Source: Chloroflexota bacterium (GTDB lineage Bacteria; Chloroflexota; Ktedonobacteria; Ktedonobacterales; Ktedonobacteraceae). From it: DNA of 43,325 nucleotides. The notes beneath the pieces were generated by a model, which saw nothing but the letters and a program-made list of their open reading frames with translations, searched no databases and had not been told where the DNA came from. The stretch covers positions 1-43,325 of the forward strand of contig CADDYT010000044.1 of assembly GCA_902810755.1 (NCBI GenBank). Reading direction: 5' to 3'. The position numbers were made by a program, and so were the translations under genes. Positions 36,453-43,318 of this stretch are shown piece after piece (position 1 is the stretch's first letter; each line of letters starts with the position of its first letter).

Positions 36453-37166
36453 TCAATATCCATAGGGGTTGCGGGCCGGTACATTCTCATTACCCTGTTC
36501 CATATCCTGGCCCCAGGCTGTACCCTCTTCCTGTCCCGGTGACGGAGCTTTAACGCCCGGCTTGCCAGTATATTGCGCCGTATTGGTCTGGTGGGACTGC
36601 TCTACATTGACCTTCTGGCCTTCCTGCTCCTGTTGCTCCTGTTCCTGCTGCGTCACACCGCCATAGTAGCCGACCATGCCAGAGGTATGCTCAAAATTCT
36701 TGCCGCCGGTTGGCCCACTCTGCTGGCCCGGCACCTCGCCTGCCTGCTGCTCGCGTTCCCAGTTCTGGGCCTGGGCCATACCGGCCTGTCGCTGCTGTGG
36801 AGGCTGCGTTACCGGCTGCATATCCTGATAGGGGGTATGCACGTGGCCTGTCTCGCCGGGCGCTTCACCATAGGCGGCAGCGGTAGGATGCTGCCTGAAC
36901 GGAGCGGTCTCCCTGTTGTTCTCACGTTCCTCCTCTTGTTGCTGTCGCGACTGCGCCCCTCCTGTCTGTGGCGCGTAGCCCAGCCCATCAGTGGTCTCAG
37001 CATACACATTTTCCTGCCCGGCATTCGGATTTTTCACCTTACTCATCTTCGGGCCATACAGCCCTTCGCTCTGCGCCTGCGGGCCTGTATACAACTCCTG
37101 ATTCTGGTTTTGATTCTGTTCCTGATTGCTCGAAGCAGGGCCAGGATTGCTATTTTCGTTTGCCAT
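36453..37166 (-). CDS. Gln/Asn/Gly-rich low-complexity protein
   Basis: 237 residues, almost no hydrophobic core. It is built of Gln-, Glu-, Asn-, Gly- and Pro-rich runs (NQEQNQNQNQ, QQQEEERENN, QQEQEQQEQEGQ) with repeated Tyr-Gly near-motifs (GLYGP, GYAPQ, MVGYYGG, NPYGY). No signal peptide or known domain. Such composition predicts a disordered, highly soluble protein. Start at 37166 because AAGGAG is about 10 bases upstream. It is followed by hsp20 after 38 bases, which suggests a shared stress role, perhaps desiccation or heat. Not recognisably homologous to a named family. Confidence 0.75.
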   Translation of the reverse strand: MANENSNPGPASSNQEQNQNQNQELYTGPQAQSEGLYGPKMSKVKNPNAGQENVYAETTDGLGYAPQTGGAQSRQQQEEERENNRETAPFRQHPTAAAYGEAPGETGHVHTPYQDMQPVTQPPQQRQAGMAQAQNWEREQQAGEVPGQQSGPTGGKNFEHTSGMVGYYGGVTQQEQEQQEQEGQKVNVEQSHQTNTAQYTGKPGVKAPSPGQEEGTAWGQDMEQGNENVPARNPYGY

Positions 37167-37269
37167 TTTCACATCACTCCTTCCCATACGTTCTCTCTAT
37201 CTACTTCCACTACTCTTCATCATGGCAATGCCACATATTTTATTCACGATTCGGACAGGAAGATGTGGG

Positions 37270-37339
37270 ATAACGAGAGGTGAGGAAAGCACATGCTCTG
37301 CAATCCAGCAGAGCATGTGCTTTCCTCACCTCTCGTTAT
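37270..37339. repeat. Perfect 32-bp inverted repeat with 6-nt loop
   Basis: Arms 37270-37301 and 37308-37339 are exact complements, starting ATAACGAGAGGTGAGGAAAG, around AATCCA. It lies between the 3' end of the NAD(P)-binding gene (37363) and the promoter region of the Gln-rich gene. As RNA it would be a very stable hairpin; there is no T-run. Confidence 0.9.
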
Positions 37340-37362
37340 GAGACAGGATGGAGCGCGCGCTT

Positions 37363-37998
37363 TCAGTACGCGGCGGTGAAGCGGCGGCGAATGAAGTGGG
37401 GGTTTTCCAGTTCATCGATCAGAGCAACCGCGTAGTCTTCGGCGGAGATGCGGCTCTCACCATTTTCGGCGGTCACGAGCTGGTCAGTTCCTGTGCGGTA
37501 ATGGCCGGTACGCTTGCCAGGGGCAATCATACCGGCGGGGCTGAAGTAGGTCCAGTCCAGGTTGGCGTCGCGGTAGATATCGAGCGCATCGCGCATGGCA
37601 AGCGCGCCGGGTCGCCATGCTGGCGGGAAATCGGGCGTGTCGACAAGCTGCAAGCCGGGGGCAACTTCCAGACTGCCCGCGCCACCAACAACGATCAGGC
37701 GCTGGACTCCAGCGCGTGTCAGGCCCTCAATCAAGGCGTGAGCGGCGTCTGAATAGCTCTGCCCCGCCACATTTGTCGGCTGGCGGGTTGCGTTGACCAC
37801 CGCGTCCTGCCCGGCCACCAGTTGCGCAACTTCGGCGGGATTGAGCATATTGCCCGCTTTGACGGTCAGGTTCGGGTGAGTAAAGGGAAATTGCGCCGGA
37901 TTGCGAACGACGGCGGTAACATTGTGGCCGCGATTCAGGGCTTCGCGCGTGACACGCTGACCGATCATGCCGCTGCCACCAAATACGACGATGTTCAT
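37363..37998 (-). CDS. NAD(P)-binding oxidoreductase, YwnB/NmrA-like
   Basis: 211 residues of an atypical SDR without the YxxxK pair: NIVVFGGSGMIGQRVTREALNRGHNVTAVVRNP (GGxGxxG dinucleotide loop), QDAVVNATRQP, RLIVVGGAGSLEVAPGLQLVDTPDFPP and WTYFSPAGMIAPGKRTGHYR. It resembles YwnB/BVR-B-like flavin or quinone reductases and NmrA sensors. AAGGAG precedes the ATG at 37998. It follows an Rrf2-type regulator gene, as ywnB follows ywnA in Bacillus, and has its own candidate operator at 38077-38093. Confidence 0.83.
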   Translation of the reverse strand: MNIVVFGGSGMIGQRVTREALNRGHNVTAVVRNPAQFPFTHPNLTVKAGNMLNPAEVAQLVAGQDAVVNATRQPTNVAGQSYSDAAHALIEGLTRAGVQRLIVVGGAGSLEVAPGLQLVDTPDFPPAWRPGALAMRDALDIYRDANLDWTYFSPAGMIAPGKRTGHYRTGTDQLVTAENGESRISAEDYAVALIDELENPHFIRRRFTAAY

Positions 37999-38076
37999 GA
38001 AATGCTCCTTCTGCACTACTTTCTGTGCTACGCTGGCGAGAAAGATTGCATAGTAACATCTTTCCCACAACGATTT

Positions 38077-38093
38077 GTAACTTTTACGGTTAC
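38077..38093. promoter_or_regulatory. Second GTAAC-N7-GTTAC operator
   Basis: GTAAC-TTTTACG-GTTAC, the same core and spacing as the operator in front of the Rrf2 gene. It lies about 80 bases before the NAD(P)-binding gene, so the regulator probably controls both genes. Confidence 0.6.
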
Positions 38094-38144
38094 GAATAGA
38101 GGCAAAAAAAGAGAGACAGTCTCACTCACGTCGGCGATGATTTG

Positions 38145-38537
38145 TCATGGCGCGGAAACAGAGGAATCTTCCCTGACGGTCTCAAGAACCTGGGCGATGG
38201 TCTGCCCGGCCAGAACCTGCTCGAATGCTCGCTGCGCTTCGTCGAAGTAGGCCGCCAGCGTGCGCTGAATATTTCTCCCGACAAGACAATCCGGGTTGGG
38301 CTGGCTATGGTGCATAGCCAGAAGCTGGCCCTCGTCAACTGCCCGGTAAACTTCCAGCAGCGTCATACTGGCGGGATGGCGCAGCAGTCGCCAGCCTCCA
38401 CCTACACCCGGTTGCGATGTAACAAACCCGGCACGGTTGAGCAGGCCCAGCACGCGGCGGATGAACACAGGATTGGTGTTGACGCTGCCCGCGATAAACT
38501 CCGAGGTTACCACCTCATCGTTCCGCTGAGCCAGCAA
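38145..38537 (-). CDS. Rrf2-family regulator (YwnA-like)
   Basis: Winged-helix Rrf2 regulator, 130 residues from the TTG at 38537. Characteristic SVNTNPVFIRRVLGLLNRAGFVTSQPGVGGGWRL recognition part and NPDCLVGRNIQRTLAAYFDEAQ at the C-terminal side, as in YwnA. Only one Cys is seen, so no [2Fe-2S] cluster like IscR. The conserved N-terminus (S-A-N-S-Q-F-A-I-A-I-H-I-L) lies in frame upstream to 38582, where the Met expected by the family is an ATC, 10 bases after AAAGGAG. Therefore the real start may be this ATC, or a TTG/CTG further in. A strong promoter with overlapping operator is just upstream. Confidence 0.85.
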   Translation of the reverse strand: MLAQRNDEVVTSEFIAGSVNTNPVFIRRVLGLLNRAGFVTSQPGVGGGWRLLRHPASMTLLEVYRAVDEGQLLAMHHSQPNPDCLVGRNIQRTLAAYFDEAQRAFEQVLAGQTIAQVLETVREDSSVSAP

Positions 38538-38600
38538 GGTCAGGATATGAATTGCAATAGCAAACTGACTGTTCGCCGAGATAGCTGTATCTCTCCTTTC

Positions 38601-38633
38601 GTCTATCTGTAACCAGTATAGTTACAGATAGAC
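38601..38633. promoter_or_regulatory. Rrf2 operator, GTCTATCTGTAAC-N7-GTTACAGATAGAC
   Basis: A perfect 13-bp dyad (38601-38613 and 38621-38633) with a 7-base spacer, covering the -10 of the Rrf2-gene promoter. Binding would block transcription, so autorepression is expected. Confidence 0.8.
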
Positions 38634-38643
38634 GATCTGTCAA
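38615..38643 (-). promoter_or_regulatory. Consensus promoter of the Rrf2 gene
   Basis: On the minus strand TTGACA (38643-38638), exactly 17 bases, TATACT (38620-38615). The predicted transcript begins about 25 bases before the ribosome site AAAGGAG. Confidence 0.85.
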
Positions 38644-38686
38644 GCGCCTTTCGCTGTGAGGGTGAGCGTCTATGTCTGCTTTCAGG

Positions 38687-40504
38687 TCATGACAACGCCT
38701 GAAACGATGTAATGGTGGCAATGGAGCCATTCTCTATCTGAATACGCAGCCCGCAGTAGCCGGAGGAGAGCGAACTGTCCGTCACAGTAGCCATCCAGCC
38801 GCCCGGCTCGGATGTGCCGGTTTTCCACACATTCGCCGTCAGCGTTGTGCCAACGATTTTGAAGTCAATCGTATAGGATGTACCGGCGGTCGCGGCAAAG
38901 GGAACAGTTTGCAAAATGGTCGTTGTGCCATTGATATCTTTCTGAATCACCAGGTTATTGCCGTTAATGTAGGCTTTATACCAGTTCTTGCTATCCTTCC
39001 AGTGCAGCACTGCCCCCATATTACTGGTTGTGAAGCTGCTCATGGAGCCGCTGAAGATCACCTCTGAGTCTGTCGCCACCGGCCCAAGCACGGCGTTGTA
39101 GGGTGATGAGCCGTTGGCGAGTTGCCCGGCGTTGTTTTTGATGGAGAAGACGCTGGAGGTATTGGCATCGCTTCCCCACGTCTGCCCGTCGCTGGCCTTG
39201 CCCCAGTATTTCTGATTGGCGCGCTGGAAGGTATCCTGAGCCAGCGTCGTCCCAGGTGATGGCGATGGTGTGGGTGTGACCGTCGACGTTGGTGTGTTCG
39301 TCGGCGATGGTGTGACGGCAGGCGAAGGTGATGGCGAAGGTGACGGCGTCGGCGTGGGAGCGCCGTTTTGCACAGCTTTCGCGAGCTTGTTGGCGAATTC
39401 TTCTGTGAACCAGACGCGGTTTTGCCCGTCAACTGCCAGGCCATCGTGCGGGTGCGGGTTCTGTGCAGTGGGTGTGGCATAGACGCTGAACGAGCCGGTA
39501 CCGCTATCGGGGAAAGAACCGAAAATGCCCTGCAGCGAATCGTCGAACCAGACCTGCCCGTAGCTATCGACGGCAATACCTGAAGCGTGTTTCCCGCCAC
39601 AGCTGGTACAGGTAGTTGGATAGGCATACTCGCTGACGCCGTTATTTGTTCCCGGCGCCGCCTGCGCCACATTCAGTTCGCCAATCATGCCGACCCAGCC
39701 CTCTGTCCACCAGAGATTACCGTTGGGATCGACCGTAATCAGGTGAGGCGTCAGGCCGCTGGCGGGGCTATTGCGAATCTTATACTCTTCCATCATGCCA
39801 CCGGCAGTATATTCGCCGATCTGCGCAACTGCCCCGTTATTTTCGGTAAACCAGACATTGTTCGCGGCATCCACCACGATCCCGTAGGGCTGGCTGTCGT
39901 CGGCAGGCGTGGTAAACTCCTGCATTGTTTGCGTTGCTGGATTAAATTTGCCAATTTTGTCTGTATAATGCTCGGTAAACCAGATATTGCCGTTGTGGTC
40001 GATGGCGAGATCCCAGGGACCGGCGTTAGCGGTCGGGACAGCAAATTGTTGAAATACCTGGGTGCGTGGATTGAGCATACCAAGCGAATTGGACATAGGC
40101 ATAGGAAACCAGAGATTGCCCTGCGCATCAAAGGCCAGGAACAGCGCCTGCCCGTAGCCAGAAGGAAGCTGGTAGGTAGCAATCCAGCTGGAGTAGGTAG
40201 GGTTGAATTCCTCGATTTTGCCTGGCGGAGTCGAGGTACTGCATGTCGGCGAAGGATCGCAACTCGGAACCGCTACCCAGACATTGCCCGCGCTATCAAA
40301 CGTCACTCCCCAGGGATCGTAGCCGCCATTCAGCCAGTAATCTGTCGCGGTGACATCAGCAGCCTTTGCCGAACTATGCATGAAATTATTACTGAATACT
40401 CCCAGCGCCAGCACCAGGCTTGTCAGCAGCAGCGCCAGCACAGTGACGCGGAGAAAGAAGTTTCTTTTCACCATAACCCCATTCTTTTCATCAAACGTTT
40501 TCAT
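38687..40504 (-). CDS. Secreted seven-bladed propeller (Vgb-like) with C-terminal beta-sandwich
   Basis: 605 residues. Signal peptide (about 1-48, basic start and hydrophobic VTVLALLLTSLVLALGVF). Seven repeats of the form ..D..GN.WF/WTE.. (WGVTFDSAGNVWVAVP, LFLAFDAQGNLWFPMP, WDLAIDHNGNIWFTEH, YGIVVDAANNVWFTEN, HLITVDPNGNLWWTEG, SGIAVDSYGQVWFDDS, DGLAVDGQNRVWFTEE) make a propeller like virginiamycin B lyase. A Pro/Thr/Ser linker (about 384-424) leads to a jelly-roll-like domain (about 428-605). The propeller is secreted, so antibiotic lyase activity is not implied; a carbohydrate-binding or surface role is as likely. GAAGG about 9 bases before the ATG at 40504 supports the start. Confidence 0.85.
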   Translation of the reverse strand: MKTFDEKNGVMVKRNFFLRVTVLALLLTSLVLALGVFSNNFMHSSAKAADVTATDYWLNGGYDPWGVTFDSAGNVWVAVPSCDPSPTCSTSTPPGKIEEFNPTYSSWIATYQLPSGYGQALFLAFDAQGNLWFPMPMSNSLGMLNPRTQVFQQFAVPTANAGPWDLAIDHNGNIWFTEHYTDKIGKFNPATQTMQEFTTPADDSQPYGIVVDAANNVWFTENNGAVAQIGEYTAGGMMEEYKIRNSPASGLTPHLITVDPNGNLWWTEGWVGMIGELNVAQAAPGTNNGVSEYAYPTTCTSCGGKHASGIAVDSYGQVWFDDSLQGIFGSFPDSGTGSFSVYATPTAQNPHPHDGLAVDGQNRVWFTEEFANKLAKAVQNGAPTPTPSPSPSPSPAVTPSPTNTPTSTVTPTPSPSPGTTLAQDTFQRANQKYWGKASDGQTWGSDANTSSVFSIKNNAGQLANGSSPYNAVLGPVATDSEVIFSGSMSSFTTSNMGAVLHWKDSKNWYKAYINGNNLVIQKDINGTTTILQTVPFAATAGTSYTIDFKIVGTTLTANVWKTGTSEPGGWMATVTDSSLSSGYCGLRIQIENGSIATITSFQALS

Positions 40505-40584
40505 AAAAATGAACCTTCTTGCGGGCCAGAATCGCTGTTAGTAGCAGCAACTTTGCCCGATGTGAGAGGTTTTCCGGCACGAAT

Positions 40585-40617
40585 AAAAAACCACCCCTTT
40601 TAACCTTAAAGGGGTGG
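40585..40617 (-). terminator. Rho-independent terminator after the protease gene
   Basis: On the minus strand the stem CCACCCCTTT/AAAGGGGTGG with a small loop (AAGGTTA region) is followed by TTTTTTATT. It lies 72 bases after the stop of the trypsin-like protease. Confidence 0.85.
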
Positions 40618-40688
40618 AAGCAGGTTTCTGGTGTGAAACCGGTTAATAAGCGGTTGCGAACATGCTACTATGGTTGAGATAATGTAAC

Positions 40689-41663
40689 TCAGGTCTGCTG
40701 CGCCCTGCTATAGAGCGCGTACCAGGTATCGTCGTAGTAAGGGGAGAACATATGGCCAGGCTGGATGGTACTGGTGAAGTCGTTATGGCCACTGAGATAC
40801 CAGTTGTTGCCGCTCTTGATAAACCAGGGGCCTCCGCTGGAGCCGCCGGTCATATTGCAGGGAATGGAGACGACGGTGCCACCGGCGAAATTCCAGAGCT
40901 TGCCGGAGGAACTCTGACACATCTGCCGCGTCTGTCCATCGAAGGGATGGGCTGCCGGGTAGCCATAGGCATAGTAGGGCTGATTGACGGACTGGTTATA
41001 GGCCCAGCCTGCGCCGCCGACCACGTCGGTCAATTTCCCCTCGTCGTTGGTCGAAACGATCGCCATGCCATAATCGTGGTGCAATTCGTTGGGCTTCCTG
41101 CTAATCCAGTCGGAGGGAACTTCCAGGTCGCGCGCCGCCCAGCAGCCGTAGGGCGATTTGCCGCTATCATAGAGCGGGCAGAAGAGGACGTTGCGCACCC
41201 AGCCGCCATTCCAGTAGAGGCAGTGACCGGCAGTATCCACCACGCTGTCATTGCTGCTGACAACGGCGGTGCCAGAGCAGACCATATTTTGCCCGGTGGC
41301 GCTGGTCAAGAAGAGCTTGCCAACGGTCGAAAGCGGATACTCAGCGTTGCCGTTGCGCGGCGCCTGTCCCTGCTGTTTAGCCGCCTTGCCCTGACTGATG
41401 TCGCTACTCGTCTGCACGCCGGTGTCCGCCTGCAATACATCATCGTTCATGGCCGTACTCATCCTGGCCGCTGTCCAGTAATTGAGAACATCGGAAGCAC
41501 GCTCATTCATGACATGGACACTGATGGAGGGCGAGGAAAAAGGCCAGGCCAGTGAGACGACCTGCCCGAAGCCGACCAGGTAAGCGACATACATACCGGC
41601 CAGCAAGGCGAGAAAAACCTTGCTAAACACCGAGGAGAGAACGATTTGCTGTAGCCGTCGCAT
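40689..41663 (-). CDS. Trypsin-like secreted serine protease (V8-like)
   Basis: 324 residues. N-terminal signal/anchor helix (about 15-36), a pro-region and an S1-type catalytic domain: His147 in VDTAGHC, Asp197 in HHDYGMA, Ser276 in GGSSGGPW. The form resembles bacterial V8-like/glutamyl endopeptidases and actinobacterial trypsin-like proteases. Cys residues around His (FCPLY, CW) could form disulfides. The pro-region carries SDVLNYWTAARM, a motif also found in the small protein encoded just upstream. The ATG at 41663 has GAGG before it. Probably cotranscribed with that gene, ending at the terminator at 40585-40617. Confidence 0.9.
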   Translation of the reverse strand: MRRLQQIVLSSVFSKVFLALLAGMYVAYLVGFGQVVSLAWPFSSPSISVHVMNERASDVLNYWTAARMSTAMNDDVLQADTGVQTSSDISQGKAAKQQGQAPRNGNAEYPLSTVGKLFLTSATGQNMVCSGTAVVSSNDSVVDTAGHCLYWNGGWVRNVLFCPLYDSGKSPYGCWAARDLEVPSDWISRKPNELHHDYGMAIVSTNDEGKLTDVVGGAGWAYNQSVNQPYYAYGYPAAHPFDGQTRQMCQSSSGKLWNFAGGTVVSIPCNMTGGSSGGPWFIKSGNNWYLSGHNDFTSTIQPGHMFSPYYDDTWYALYSRAQQT

Positions 41664-41685
41664 CACTGCCTCTCTCTTTCCTTCA

Positions 41686-41985
41686 TCAAGCCTGCGGCTT
41701 CTCTGGATTCTCAGATTTCTGCGGTTTTGCTGGCCGTTGGCGCCGCTTTTTCCCTTCCTTCACATCGGAAACATGCGGCATGGGAACGGGCTTCGCCTCG
41801 CGCATCTTCTCCGCCGTCCAGTATTTCTGCACATCCTCAGCCGGAGTCTTCAACGAATGCCGGGCCACCCCGGCGGGATCAGGTTTTGACATACGCTTCC
41901 TCCCTGTCAGGAACAGGCCCAGCAGCAAAGCCAGCGCAATTGCGCCAACCAGAGACAACTGGATCATGCTTCGTTTTTGTAACAT
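41686..41985 (-). CDS. Small membrane protein resembling the protease pro-region
   Basis: 99 residues: one N-terminal hydrophobic helix (about 8-27), then TPAEDVQKYWTAEKMREAKPVP, followed by a Lys/Pro-rich tail and no catalytic domain. The core DV-x-K/N-YWTA-x-K/R-M matches the pro-region SDVLNYWTAARM of the protease encoded 22 bases downstream. It could be a separate chaperone or inhibitor-like pro-peptide, or the remnant of a duplicated protease. Its own start has GAGAGGGGCG upstream. The highly basic tail (KKRRQRPAKPQK) is unusual for an exported protein. Confidence 0.7.
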   Translation of the reverse strand: MLQKRSMIQLSLVGAIALALLLGLFLTGRKRMSKPDPAGVARHSLKTPAEDVQKYWTAEKMREAKPVPMPHVSDVKEGKKRRQRPAKPQKSENPEKPQA

Positions 41986-42128
41986 CGCGCCCCTCTCTTT
42001 CCAGAGGACAATACGGGCAGCATGTACATGTTTCATACAGCCATACGATCACACACCACAATTTTCTCTGCCGTTCATATTCTATCACGTGGCGCAAGAG
42101 TTCAGCCGCTTACTAACCGGGTACCGTA

Positions 42129-42137
42129 TGCTATAAT
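42129..42137 (+). promoter_or_regulatory. Extended -10 promoter of the Uma2 gene
   Basis: TGCTATAAT, about 44 bases before the ATG, identical to the element before korA and the first CbbR-like gene. Confidence 0.5.
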
Positions 42138-42180
42138 GCAATTGTGAAGACAGGCAGGTAAGACCAGAAAGTAGTGATCG

Positions 42181-42771
42181 ATGGCAATTGAGCGCAGTAC
42201 ATTTTATGAACTGATGAGCTTTGAAGAATACCTCGCGCTTGTCGAGCGGGACCCCGAACACGCCTATGAATATCTGGATGGGCGCGTCTATATGATGACG
42301 GGCGGCAGCCCGGATCATGCGATTATCGGCTCCAACCTGATTGGTGTGTTGCAAGCCTTCCTACGCGGTCGACGCTGCATTGTCTACAATTCCGATGTCT
42401 ACGTGCAACTCTCTGAGCATTACCGTGTCTGCCCCGATGTGACAGTGAGTTGCGATCCCTGTGATCGAGGGGCGCAAGAAGTCATTCGCTACCCCTCTTT
42501 TGTAGCTGAAGTCCTCTCGCCCACCTCAGAGGCGCGCGATCGCGGCCAGAAATCCTTACAGTACCGTTCCTGTCACAGCATTCAAGAGTACCTGCTGGTC
42601 AGTTCTGAATTCCCCCTCGTCGAAGTCTTCCGCCGCGAGAAACAGGGCTTCTGGTCGCTCTATACCCTGAGCCTGGACGACACCATCGAACTGCATAGCC
42701 TCGGCCTGCGCTTCCCGATGGCCGATCTCTATGAGAATACATTATTACGGGAAGCGTCACAGGATTCCTGA
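42181..42771 (+). CDS. Uma2-family (DUF820) endonuclease-like protein
   Basis: 196 residues with the Uma2/DUF820 restriction-endonuclease-like fold: MSFEEYLALVERDPEHAYEYLDGRVYMMTGG, PDHAIIGSNLIGVLQAFL, RVCPDVTVSCDP (the PD site), and FVAEVLSPTSEARDRGQKSLQYRSC (E-x-x-x-x..K catalytic line). Such genes are very common in cyanobacteria and Chloroflexota, and their biological targets are unknown. No partner gene is evident. The AGACCAGAAAGTAGTG before the ATG is only a modest ribosome site. Confidence 0.85.
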   Translation: MAIERSTFYELMSFEEYLALVERDPEHAYEYLDGRVYMMTGGSPDHAIIGSNLIGVLQAFLRGRRCIVYNSDVYVQLSEHYRVCPDVTVSCDPCDRGAQEVIRYPSFVAEVLSPTSEARDRGQKSLQYRSCHSIQEYLLVSSEFPLVEVFRREKQGFWSLYTLSLDDTIELHSLGLRFPMADLYENTLLREASQDS

Positions 42772-42818
42772 AACAGCGGCTCGTAACTCTGCTTGCCCAC
42801 ACTCTGTGCTATCCGACT

Positions 42819-42983
42819 TCAGGAAGAACCGACGAGCGCCAGGAAGCGGGGATCAGCACGGAGAGACTCGAAACAGGTATCCACACGAGCCTCGATACGG
42901 GACGGGGGATTCGCCTGAATTGATTTTTGCAGCCAGTCGAGTGATCTATCTGGCTGATTGAGAAGGGCATAGTAACATGCCAT
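42819..42983 (-). pseudogene. C-terminal TPR remnant
   Basis: A 54-codon frame (ATG 42983 to TGA 42819): MACYYALLNQPDRSLDWLQK, then IQANPPSRIEARVDTCFESLRADPRFLALVGSS. The pattern YALLN..D.SL.WLQKSI..NP....EA..D..FESLR.DPRF..L matches the last repeat of TPR proteins that end with ADPRF..L. A stop codon lies four codons upstream and no ribosome site is seen, so it is probably the end of a decayed TPR gene, not a working short protein. Confidence 0.5.
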
Positions 42984-43101
42984 ATTAGCAACTACTCACC
43001 TTTTCCCCCATCAATAACATTTCATTTGCCCTGATCTGGTTTGACCTGCTTACTATTACGCTCCTCTGCTATCAAGCGAGGAGCGAATGTGACAATTTCA
43101 C

Positions 43102-43130
43102 TTGACCATCCGTTGAGCATCCTATATACT
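43102..43130 (+). promoter_or_regulatory. Strong sigma70-type promoter reading out of the window
   Basis: TTGACC (43102-43107), 17-base spacer, TATACT (43125-43130). The start of transcription would be near 43137, giving a leader of about 180 bases before the ATG at 43319. Confidence 0.7.
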
Positions 43131-43318
43131 GACAGTGACAGACCACTTCCAGACCGGTATGGAAGGGCTTTACAGGCATAAAAAGGAAACTTCCCCGAAA
43201 CGACTATGCTACTTAGCGGAGATTTCCTTGAGCGTTATCCCGATATACTTTTCAGCATTCTCCCTCTGTAAGTCAGATTCGAGACACGGTAAGAAAATAG
43301 ACTGGAATCAGGTGAATT

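Noticed and set aside
39587..40603. 338-codon plus-strand open frame opposite the propeller gene
   Set aside because: It is the shadow of the seven-repeat propeller, whose signal peptide and blades are unmistakable on the other strand.
40752..41555. 267-codon plus-strand open frame opposite the protease
   Set aside because: It is antisense to an intact catalytic triad. The translation is low-complexity Gly/Ala/Val-rich with no family resemblance.
42809..42991. 60-codon minus-strand frame MLIWHVTMPFS...
   Set aside because: The neighbouring frame carries a clear TPR pattern, so this one is its shadow.
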